From an uncultured bacterium (lineage in GTDB: Bacteria > Bacteroidota > Bacteroidia > Chitinophagales > Chitinophagaceae): DNA of 6,382 nucleotides. Where the stretch lies: positions 1 through 6,382 of the forward strand of contig CAJBPC010000715.1 in the NCBI GenBank assembly GCA_903957405.1, read 5' to 3'. This document shows, piece after piece, positions 1-6,282 of this stretch; position 1 is the stretch's first letter; each line of letters begins with the position of its first letter. The translations under genes and the position numbers were made by a program. Below the pieces are notes generated by a model, which searched no databases, was not told where the DNA came from, and saw only the letters and a list, made by a program, of their open reading frames with translations.

Positions 1-737
1 AATTCGTGGAAGAACCAAGGCATATAGAAATACAGATCGCCGGTGATCGGTATGGAACCGTTTGCCACCTGAGTGAACGTGACTGCTCGATCCAAAGACG
101 CCACCAAAAGCTGGTGGAGGAATCTCCTTCGCCTTTCATGACCGATGACTTGCGCGAACGAATGGGTGCCGCTGCCGTCAAAGCCGCTTCCGCCATCAAT
201 TACGAAAGCGTCGGCACCATTGAATTCCTCGTTGACAAACACCGGAATTTCTATTTCATGGAGATGAACACCCGCATCCAGGTGGAACATTGCGTGACGG
301 AAGAAGTGACGAATTTCGACTTGATAAAGGAACAGATAAAGATAGCCTCGGGCGATCCGATATCCGGTATCAACTATTATCCATCCATGCACGCCATCGA
401 GTGCCGAATTAATGCAGAAGATCCTTATTTGGATTTCCGTCCCAGCCCCGGACGGATTACTGTCCTCCATCAACCGGGAGGACATGGCATACGGGTCGAT
501 TCACATGTATATGCCGGATATTCCATCCCTCCTTATTATGATTCCATGATCGCAAAGATCATTGCGGTCGCGCGCACACGCGATGAGGCCATCAACACCA
601 TGAGCCGCGCACTGAGCGAGTATGTCATCGAAGGGGTGAAGACCACCATCCCCTTCCATCAGCAACTCATGAAACACGAGGATTTTAGAAGCGGCAACTT
701 CACGACAAAATTCATGGATTCATTCAAGATGCTGTAA
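1..737 (+). CDS. accC: Biotin carboxylase subunit of acetyl-CoA carboxylase, C-terminal part (5' truncated by window)
   Basis: This enzyme carboxylates the biotin of the carrier protein (BCCP) with ATP and bicarbonate, the first half-reaction of cytoplasmic acetyl-CoA carboxylase. About 245 codons are visible of a usual 450; the glycine-rich ATP loop and the rest of the N-terminal domain lie outside the window. The reading frame is open at the left edge (Phe at 3-5, then GTG at 6, read here as internal Val), so GTG is not the true start. Counting from that Val, visible motifs are PRHIEIQ (4-10, ATP-grasp), QRRHQK (30-35, matching E. coli Q233/H236/K238), EMNTRIQVEH (86-95, the metal-binding Glu and active-site Arg, E. 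coli E288/R292), ECRINAEDP (132-140, E. coli R338), then the C-terminal lobe with YAGY and PPYYDSMIAK. No biotinyl or carboxyltransferase domain follows, so it is a stand-alone subunit, not a fused pyruvate or acyl-CoA carboxylase. It ends in TAA and converges on glnN. Confidence 0.95.
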   Translation, partial: FVEEPRHIEIQIAGDRYGTVCHLSERDCSIQRRHQKLVEESPSPFMTDDLRERMGAAAVKAASAINYESVGTIEFLVDKHRNFYFMEMNTRIQVEHCVTEEVTNFDLIKEQIKIASGDPISGINYYPSMHAIECRINAEDPYLDFRPSPGRITVLHQPGGHGIRVDSHVYAGYSIPPYYDSMIAKIIAVARTRDEAINTMSRALSEYVIEGVKTTIPFHQQLMKHEDFRSGNFTTKFMDSFKML

Positions 738-763
738 AAGATACGCGTAAATAATAATAGTAA

Positions 764-806
764 CGGCCCCATGTCATCATTTTGGCATGGGGCCGGTGCT
801 TTTATT
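764..806 (+). terminator. Intrinsic terminator after accC
   Basis: A perfect 10-bp GC-rich stem pairs CGGCCCCATG (764-773) with CATGGGGCCG (786-795) around a 12-nt loop, starting 27 bases after the accC stop. The right side continues GTGCTTTTATTC, a moderate U tract. The complementary strand also gives a T-rich tail (TTACTATTATTATTT), so it may act in both directions between the two convergent genes. Confidence 0.8.
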
Positions 807-878
807 CAGGGGGTCCCTTGAGGGTCGGGCTTTAGTGACTCCGACTTTCGCCTCGATGCGCCCCTAGTCCGTCATCAA

Positions 879-918
879 AGAAGCCCGTGTCAATGGAATG
901 ACACGGGCTTCTATTTTA
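879..918. terminator. Second strong hairpin terminator, probably bidirectional
   Basis: A perfect 14-bp stem pairs AGAAGCCCGTGTCA (879-892) with TGACACGGGCTTCT (899-912) across a 6-nt loop. On the plus strand it is followed by ATTTTATC. On the minus strand it is followed by a shorter run (CTTCTTTGATG). It sits 75 bases past the glnN stop, so it most likely ends the glnN transcript on the minus strand and backs up the accC terminator on the plus strand. The two directions cannot be separated from sequence alone. Confidence 0.75.
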
Positions 919-923
919 TCTTG

Positions 924-983
924 AACATGATCCTTGCCTGAAGGCGGCATTCCTGCGGCGCACCTTTCCAGGCCGATCATGTT
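924..983. repeat. 60-nt imperfect inverted repeat at the 3' end of glnN
   Basis: Outer arms AACATGATC (924-932) and GATCATGTT (975-983) pair over 9 bp. Inside them GCCTG (936-940) pairs with CAGGC (969-973) and AAGG (941-944) pairs with CCTT (963-966), separated by small internal loops. In the glnN mRNA this would form a long stem beginning four bases after the stop codon. There is no U tract, so it looks more like a 3'-UTR structure (for example a barrier to exonucleases) than a terminator. Its function is inferred from position only. Confidence 0.5.
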
Positions 984-986
984 TCA

Positions 987-3179
987 TCATCTCAGGAACA
1001 ACAACTCCCTGTATTTCGGCAGTTCCCATTCGGAGTCGTCCACCAATAGCTCCAGTTTGTCGACATGGTACCGGATCTCGTCGAAGTAGGGCTTCACTTT
1101 ATCGCAATATGCGATGGCTTTCTCGCGAGAGTCCGATATCGCATTGGAAGTCTTCCGCGCTTCGGTCATTTCCTGCGTGAGTATCTGAACCTTGTTGATA
1201 TGCTCAGAGATCTCCATGAGGATGCCTAACTGTGCCGAATATGAACTTTCGGCAATGCCCAGTTCCTTCAGGCCTTTGATATTCTTGATCAGTACATTCT
1301 GGTAGCGGATCGCTGCTGGCAGGATGTGGTTTCCTGCGAGGTCTCCGATCACCCTCCCTTCTATCTGTACGATCTTGATGTATTTCTCCAGCTCGATTTC
1401 GTGGCGGGCTTCCAATTCGGAATGGGTATACACATTGTGCTTGGCGAAGAGCTTCTTGGCTTTTTCCGTGATCATCGGGTCAAGCGCGACAGGGGTCGTC
1501 TTCAGGTTGGGGAGGCCGCGCTTCGCAGCTTCTATCTGCCAGTCTTCACTGTAGCCATCGCCTTCGAAGAGGACCTTCTTACTGTCTTTGATGTATTGTT
1601 TGATCACCTGCATGATCGCAACTTCCTTCTTGTCGCCTTTCTCGATGTGTGCATCGACTTCCTTCTTGAAATTGCTGAGCGTCTCGGCCATGATGGTGTT
1701 GAGGACAGCCATCCCGTTGGCGCAGTTGGCAGATGATCCCACCGCCCTGAACTCGAATTTATTGCCGGTGAATGCGAAAGGAGATGTGCGGTTGCGGTCT
1801 GTGTTGTCCAACAACAATTCCGGTATGCTCTTGTGGATATCGAGCTTCAGCATCACTTCATCCTGCTCGTCGAACTTGTCTCCCACACGGCTTTCGACTT
1901 CCTCCAGCACTTTGATCAGGTAGTGGCCGATGTACGCGGAGATGATCGCCGGAGGAGCTTCGTTGGCTCCGAGGCGGTGGTCGTTGCCGGCCGACGCGAT
2001 GGCTGCACGCAACAGATCCGCATGGTCGTGCACAGCCTTGATCGTGTTCACGAAGAAGGCCAGGAACATCAGGTTTGTTTTAGGTGTCCGGCCAGGAGCA
2101 AGAAGGTTGATGCCGGTGTCGGTGGCCATGCTCCAGTTATTGTGTTTGCCGCTGCCGTTGATTCCGGCAAAGGGCTTCTCATGCAACAGCACTTTAAGCT
2201 TATGGCGCTTTGCCACACGACTCATGACGTCCATCAGGAGTGTGTTGTGATCCACGGCAAGGTTCAGTTCCTCGAAGATGGGAGCACACTCGAACTGTGC
2301 AGGAGCAACCTCGTTGTGGCGGGTACGAAGGGGGATGCCCAAACGATACGATTCAAACTCGAAATCCCTCATGAAGGCGTAAACCCGCTCAGGAATCGCA
2401 CCGAAGTAGTGATCTTCCATCTGCTGGCCCTTCGCCGGGGAATGACCGAAGACGGTGCGACCGGTCATCACGAGGTCTGGACGCGCATTCGCAAGACCCT
2501 CGTCAATCACGAAATATTCCTGCTCCCATCCGAGGGTGGCATAGACCTTGCCGACGTTCCTGTCGAAATAATGACAGACATCCAGAGCCGCCTTGTTCAA
2601 TGACTCGATCGATTTGATCAATGGCGCCTTGTAGTCAAGTGACTCGCCGGTATATGAAACAAAAATGGTCGGGATGCAAAGCGTTTTACCCTGTCCTATA
2701 TGCATGATGAATGCAGGGGATGTCGGGTCCCAGGCCGTATAACCACGCGCCTCGAATGTGGCACGCAATCCGCCGCTGGGGAAGGATGAGGCATCAGGCT
2801 CCTGCTGCACCAACGCGTCCCCGTCGAAAACCTCCAACGGAGTGCCATCCCCCTTCAAAGTGAAAAAAGAATCGTGCTTTTCCGCCGAAGAACCCGTCAG
2901 CGGCTGAAACCAATGCGTGTAGTGCGTGACACCTTTTGTCTCTGCCCACTGACGCATGCCCGCAGCAATCTGGTTTGCCATATTCCGGTCGATCTTATGG
3001 CCTGTTTTCGTGGATCCCGTGAGGCTCTTGTACGCCTCGTCACTGAGAAAGCCCCTGGCAGTCTTCATGGTGAAGACGTGCTCCCCGAACATGTCAGTAA
3101 TCTTACCGGCAGCTTCCACATTCACTTCATTGTTCCCCGCTGTGAGGTTGTCAATGGCTTTGAAACGGAGTGATTGCAT
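987..3179 (-). CDS. glnN: Type III glutamine synthetase
   Basis: It makes glutamine from glutamate, ammonia and ATP in the cytoplasm, the main route of ammonia assimilation. At 730 aa it matches the long GSIII class (the Bacteroides fragilis GlnN is about the same length) and is far from GSI (about 470) or GSII (about 350-450). GSIII-type blocks are present: HYTHWFQPLTG (86-96) and TAWDPTSPAF (148-157). The catalytic core has WEQEYFVID (218-226, metal-binding Glu), RHNEVAPAQFE (288-298), KPFAGINGSGKHNNWS (335-350, the loop matching the NGSGxH block of other GS types) and NRTSPFAFTGNKFEFR (463-478, ATP and glutamate site). A long helical C-terminal region, typical of GSIII, follows from about residue 570. 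The start ATG at 3179 gives a normal N-terminus (MQSLRFKAID). It has no clear Shine-Dalgarno, only an A/T-rich leader. It is convergent with accC and divergent from purL. I see no adenylylation signature that would argue for GSI-type control. Confidence 0.97.
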   Translation of the reverse strand: MQSLRFKAIDNLTAGNNEVNVEAAGKITDMFGEHVFTMKTARGFLSDEAYKSLTGSTKTGHKIDRNMANQIAAGMRQWAETKGVTHYTHWFQPLTGSSAEKHDSFFTLKGDGTPLEVFDGDALVQQEPDASSFPSGGLRATFEARGYTAWDPTSPAFIMHIGQGKTLCIPTIFVSYTGESLDYKAPLIKSIESLNKAALDVCHYFDRNVGKVYATLGWEQEYFVIDEGLANARPDLVMTGRTVFGHSPAKGQQMEDHYFGAIPERVYAFMRDFEFESYRLGIPLRTRHNEVAPAQFECAPIFEELNLAVDHNTLLMDVMSRVAKRHKLKVLLHEKPFAGINGSGKHNNWSMATDTGINLLAPGRTPKTNLMFLAFFVNTIKAVHDHADLLRAAIASAGNDHRLGANEAPPAIISAYIGHYLIKVLEEVESRVGDKFDEQDEVMLKLDIHKSIPELLLDNTDRNRTSPFAFTGNKFEFRAVGSSANCANGMAVLNTIMAETLSNFKKEVDAHIEKGDKKEVAIMQVIKQYIKDSKKVLFEGDGYSEDWQIEAAKRGLPNLKTTPVALDPMITEKAKKLFAKHNVYTHSELEARHEIELEKYIKIVQIEGRVIGDLAGNHILPAAIRYQNVLIKNIKGLKELGIAESSYSAQLGILMEISEHINKVQILTQEMTEARKTSNAISDSREKAIAYCDKVKPYFDEIRYHVDKLELLVDDSEWELPKYRELLFLR

Positions 3180-3244
3180 ATTTCAATGATTTTATAAGCA
3201 CAAAAGTCAGCATTTTTACGACGAAAATGAAATATTTTTTCTTT

Positions 3245-3289
3245 CAATTCGGTAAATTGACCTATTGTGTCGATAAATTGTTTACAATT
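3245..3289. promoter_or_regulatory. Candidate operator: paired AATTG dyads upstream of glnN
   Basis: Two short dyads lie side by side: CAATT-5nt-AATTG (3245-3259) and AATTGT-TT-ACAATT (3276-3289). The right half of the first and the left half of the second fall in a direct repeat, CGGTAAATTG (3250-3259) and CGATAAATTG (3271-3280), whose copies are exactly 21 bp apart, two helical turns. The block is 66-110 bp upstream of the glnN start codon, a sensible place for a regulator. In AT-rich DNA such matches can arise by chance, and no regulator is known from the window. Confidence 0.35.
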
Positions 3290-3399
3290 CAGACAATCCC
3301 GCACAAAAAATTAGAAGGAAATCCTATTTCATGATATATATGTATTTTATTAATGTGATGTCGCAGACTTCCGGTCGGACACCTTTCCCTGAAAAATAT

Positions 3400-3412
3400 C
3401 CGGTTAAACCGG
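3400..3412. promoter_or_regulatory. 13-bp palindrome upstream of purL
   Basis: CCGGTT-A-AACCGG is a perfect odd-length palindrome about 104 bp upstream of the purL start. A further CCGGT occurs nearby at 3371. It could be an operator for purL, but it does not match a purine-regulator site that I recognise. Confidence 0.25.
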
Positions 3413-3515
3413 TCCTCATCGATATCCGTTCGCTTCCCCCGAGCGGGAGTTTGACGACATCCATGCAAGACTTTTCATACTTCCGTTTCTGACCTGTACA
3501 TTTGCCCCATCAACA

Positions 3516-5744
3516 ATGAACATGGAGACGACCGTGGAGACCGCCCAGCAACTGGGCCTGACCGCAGATGAATTCGAGCAAATACGATTGATCCTGGGTA
3601 GAACCCCCAATTTTGCGGAACTGGCTGCCTATTCCGTGATGTGGAGCGAACACTGCAGCTACAAGAATTCTATTCGATGGCTGAAGACTCTCCCCCGCGA
3701 TGGCGAAAAACTGCTCGTCAAGGCCGGTGATGAAAACGCGGGTTTGGTGGATATCGGCGATGGTCTCGGCGTGGTGTTCAAGATCGAATCGCACAACCAT
3801 CCTTCCGCCATCGAACCCTTTCAGGGCGCAGCCACAGGCGTCGGGGGCATCCACAGGGATATTTTCACCATGGGTGCCAGGCCGATCGCAGCCCTCAATT
3901 CCCTCCGCTTCGGAAATCTGTCTGATCCGAAGACACAGCATCTGCTCAGCGGCGTCGTGCATGGCATAGGTCACTACGGCAACTGCTTCGGCGTACCGAC
4001 GGTGGGAGGAGAGGTTTACTTCGAATCATGCTACCATACCAACCCTCTGGTGAATGCCATGAGTGTCGGCATCGTGGAGGTCGGTAAGACGATCAGCGCA
4101 ACGGCCCTGGGAAAGGGAAATCCGGTCTTCATCGTGGGGTCCGCCACCGGAAAGGATGGCATTGGCGGTGCTTCGTTCGCTTCCGCAGATATCACAGCAG
4201 ACAGCATACAGGATCTTCCTTCCGTTCAGGTCGGTGATCCATTCCAGGAAAAGAAACTTCTGGAAGCATGCCTCGAGGTCATCCCCACCGATGCCCTGAT
4301 CGGCATGCAGGACATGGGAGCCGCAGGCATCATCTGTTCCACTGCCGAAACCAGCGCAAAGGGCGGGGTCGGCATGCGAATAGACCTCGACAAAGTACCC
4401 AGGCGCCAACAGCATATGAAAGCATGGGAACTCCTGCTGAGCGAGAGCCAGGAGCGCATGCTGATGGTTGTGAAGAAAGGCCGGGAGGCTGAAGTGCTGC
4501 GGATCTTTGAAAAGTGGGATCTGCCCTGTTCCGAAATCGGAGAAGTGACGGATGACGGTATGCTTCGCTTCTCCATGAACGGCATCGAAGAAGCCGTACT
4601 CCCCGCTGAAAGCCTGGTGCTCGGCGGCGGCGCCCCTGTCTATCAACGGGAATATCGGGAACCGGCCTACTTTGAAAAAATCCGGAATTTCTCCCAGGAA
4701 GACGTACCCCAGCCGGTTGACCTCCGTGAAGTAGCATTGAAACTGGTCGGCATACCGAACATCGCCAGCAAACGATGGATCTACCAGCAGTATGACAGCA
4801 TGGTGGGAACCGCCAATACCTCCACCAACGCACCCAGCGATGCGCCTGTGGTATGGGTCAAGGGAACACGGAAGGCGCTTGCCATGACCACCGATTGCAA
4901 TAGCCGCTATGTATACGCCGACCCCTATAAAGGGTGCATGATCGCCGTGAGCGAGGCTGCCCGAAATATCGTATGCAGCGGAGGAATCCCATTGGGGGTG
5001 ACCAACTGCCTGAACTTCGGGAATCCCTACGACCCCGAAGTGTACTACCAATTCGTCCATTCCATCCGCGGCATGGGGGAAGCATGCCTGAAATTCAACA
5101 CCCCGGTGACGGGGGGCAACGTGAGCTTCTATAACCAGCATCCCGACGGAGCAGTCTACCCGACACCTACCATCGGTATGGTGGGCCTGCTGGAAGACAT
5201 CGACGCAAAAATGACCCTTGATTTCAAACATGCAGGAGATGCGGTCTTCCTCCTCGGTGAAGTGACGGACGACATCTGCTCTTCTGAATATCTCCATAAG
5301 ATCCGCGGCGTGGAGTATTCCCCCGCACCGCATTTCGACCTCGATGCTGAATTTCGGTTACAGTCCACCGTTAGTCGCCTGATCTCCGCGGGATGCATCA
5401 CCTCCGCACATGATGTCAGTGAGGGCGGATTGTTCGTGACACTCCTGGAATCCGCAATGCCCCGCGACATGGGCTTCGAAGCCTCCATGACGACATCTTC
5501 CGGAAGAACCGATGCCTTCTGGTTCGGTGAGTCACAGAGCAGGGTGGTGGTCTCCGTAGCTGCGAAAGACATCCCCGCTTTCGAACGGATGGTGTCTGAT
5601 GACGGTTTGCCCTGCACAAGGATAGGTACCGTCAGGACAAGTGACATTGTCATCGAAGGTGTCAGCTGGGGTAGCATCACAGACTGGAAATCTACTTACG
5701 ACACGGCCATCGAGCGCTTTATGTCATCCTATCATACAGCCTGA
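3516..5744 (+). CDS. purL: Phosphoribosylformylglycinamidine synthase subunit PurL (small form)
   Basis: It catalyses the fourth step of purine synthesis, turning FGAR into FGAM with ATP and ammonia that PurQ releases from glutamine; PurS bridges the two subunits. At 742 aa it equals the B. subtilis small PurL and lacks the glutaminase domain of the roughly 1,250-aa fused form, so purQ and purS must lie elsewhere. It shows the family's duplicated AIRS-like halves. The first half has WSEHCSYKNS (43-52), ESHNHPSAIEPFQGAATGVGG (91-111, holding the conserved SHNHP histidine) and MQDMGAAGI (264-272). The second half begins near 440, with DCNSRYVYADPYKG (460-473), TGGNVSFYN (532-540), AHDVSEGG (631-638) and GESQSR (671-676). 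ATG at 3516 is taken as the start. ATG at 3522, two codons on, would give METTVETA and is an equally good choice; neither has a clear Shine-Dalgarno. No hairpin terminator was found after the stop. Confidence 0.97.
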   Translation: MNMETTVETAQQLGLTADEFEQIRLILGRTPNFAELAAYSVMWSEHCSYKNSIRWLKTLPRDGEKLLVKAGDENAGLVDIGDGLGVVFKIESHNHPSAIEPFQGAATGVGGIHRDIFTMGARPIAALNSLRFGNLSDPKTQHLLSGVVHGIGHYGNCFGVPTVGGEVYFESCYHTNPLVNAMSVGIVEVGKTISATALGKGNPVFIVGSATGKDGIGGASFASADITADSIQDLPSVQVGDPFQEKKLLEACLEVIPTDALIGMQDMGAAGIICSTAETSAKGGVGMRIDLDKVPRRQQHMKAWELLLSESQERMLMVVKKGREAEVLRIFEKWDLPCSEIGEVTDDGMLRFSMNGIEEAVLPAESLVLGGGAPVYQREYREPAYFEKIRNFSQEDVPQPVDLREVALKLVGIPNIASKRWIYQQYDSMVGTANTSTNAPSDAPVVWVKGTRKALAMTTDCNSRYVYADPYKGCMIAVSEAARNIVCSGGIPLGVTNCLNFGNPYDPEVYYQFVHSIRGMGEACLKFNTPVTGGNVSFYNQHPDGAVYPTPTIGMVGLLEDIDAKMTLDFKHAGDAVFLLGEVTDDICSSEYLHKIRGVEYSPAPHFDLDAEFRLQSTVSRLISAGCITSAHDVSEGGLFVTLLESAMPRDMGFEASMTTSSGRTDAFWFGESQSRVVVSVAAKDIPAFERMVSDDGLPCTRIGTVRTSDIVIEGVSWGSITDWKSTYDTAIERFMSSYHTA

Positions 5745-5765
5745 CCGATCAACAATGTAGAGGGT

Positions 5766-5945
5766 GTGATCCATTCCTATGGCAAGGGGTCCGATTCTTC
5801 AAAAGCAATATTTTCGGTCGTCATGCCTTCATGGAATAACCTGGAACTTCTGAAGCGATGCATCCGAAGTATTCACGAAATCAAAAAAACAACATTCAAC
5901 AGCACTGTGTCGATGCAGCCTGTATCTTTTGGGCTTTCTCGGTGA
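5766..5945 (+). pseudogene. Truncated family 2 glycosyltransferase, N-terminal fragment only
   Basis: In the same frame as purL and just after its stop, the translation at about 5808-5880 reads IFSVVMPSWNN followed by LELLKRCIRSIHE. This is the classic start of a GT2 (GT-A fold) glycosyltransferase: the first beta strand, the P-S/T-x-N-N nucleotide-sugar loop and the first helix. The next expected block, with the acidic and DGS motifs, is absent. From about 5896 the sequence belongs to the convergent Spy-like gene, and the frame stops at TGA 5943-5945. No good start codon lies in frame: GTG 5766 is the only candidate upstream of the motif. ATG 5779 is out of frame, and one extra A in the run at 5799-5802 would join it to the motif (MARGPILQKAIFSVV). 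I read this as a gene remnant, or as a junction between unrelated pieces of DNA. About 30 residues support the family call. Confidence 0.65.
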
Positions 5946-6282
5946 TATGCTTTTCGAACTTGGCCCGGTTCTCCGGACCCATGATCATGTCCATCTGAGC
6001 ATGCCTGGCCTGGCTGGCTGGCTTCGCCCATTTCTGCTTGGTGGCGTTCTCCTTGCCGTAACTGTTGATACGCTCCAGGGAGAAGGTGTAACAGGCGTTC
6101 ATATTGTCGACGTCTACGAGCTGGTCATCCGTAAGGCCGAGATCTTTCAGAAATTTCTGATTGTCCTCACGGAACTCCTTGGCCTTCAGCATCTGTTCTT
6201 CAGCCGTCAGATCGGCCCATTTCTATGCCTGGGCATGAACGGATACAACAGAAACGAGAAACACAGAAAATAGTAAGATCAT
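5896..6282 (-). pseudogene. Spy/CpxP-like small exported protein, interrupted by an amber stop after the signal peptide
   Basis: From ATG 6282 the frame encodes a hydrophobic leader, MILLFSVFLVSVVSVHAQA, that ends in a signal peptidase I type site (VHA or AQA). Codon 20 is then TAG (6225-6223), and the same frame continues as KWADLTAEEQM and a further 97 residues to TGA at 5896. The continuation has LGLTDDQ and, some 40 residues later, MGPENRAKFEKH. This is the pattern of small, helical, periplasmic Spy/CpxP-like (LTxxQ) proteins common in Bacteroidota. CAG to TAG would be a one-base change. The leader also lacks a positive N-region. An ATG eight bases upstream (6290) gives Met-Lys-Lys but is out of frame by one base in a run of six A's; a seventh A would restore MKKMILLFS. 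Translation could only restart at ATG 6192 (98 aa), without the export signal. The mature part has three cysteines, two at the very C-terminus. The family call is moderate; the lesions are seen directly. Confidence 0.6.

Larger units (their letters stand above)
3180..3515. other. Divergent intergenic regulatory region between glnN and purL
   Basis: This 336-bp stretch holds no convincing gene. A 60-codon open frame on the minus strand (3122-3304) overlaps the glnN start in another frame and has no recognisable content. The part next to glnN (3180-3360) is strongly AT-rich and carries short dyads; the part next to purL is more GC-rich and carries one 13-bp palindrome. The promoters of both genes must lie here. 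I could not find a good match to the Bacteroidota promoter (TTTG near -33 and TAnnTTTG near -7) on either strand, so no promoter is marked. There is no riboswitch-like fold that I recognise. Confidence 0.7.

Noticed and set aside
1..5. Window begins AATTC, as an EcoRI-cut end would
   Set aside because: GAATTC sites also occur inside the window (in accC and twice in purL), so a complete EcoRI fragment is excluded; the match is probably chance.
288..299. His-Cys-Val-Thr-Glu in AccC where E. coli has His-Pro-Val-Thr-Glu
   Set aside because: I recall the Cys variant as common in Bacteroidota biotin carboxylases, so it is a lineage trait and not an active-site change.
1833..2603. A 256-codon plus-strand open frame inside glnN, and several shorter ones
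   Set aside because: They are antisense to conserved GSIII catalytic blocks and have no recognisable domain; shadows of glnN.
3122..3304. A 60-codon minus-strand frame overlapping the glnN start (MRDCLNCKQ...)
   Set aside because: It overlaps glnN out of frame, sits in AT-rich promoter DNA and resembles no leader peptide that I know; it has no glutamine run to suggest attenuation.
3450..3485. TTTG (3450-3453) with TACTTCCG (3478-3485) as a Bacteroidota-type promoter for purL
   Set aside because: The spacing is several bases too long and the -7 element matches only four of six fixed positions.
4026..5333. A 435-codon open frame on the minus strand inside purL
   Set aside because: It lies wholly antisense to a strongly conserved enzyme, shows low-complexity His/Gly/Asp-rich translation and no family motif; it is a codon-use shadow.
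5929..6273. A 114-codon plus-strand open frame over the Spy-like gene
   Set aside because: It is the complement of a frame with a signal peptide and Spy-like motifs, and its own translation shows no family pattern.
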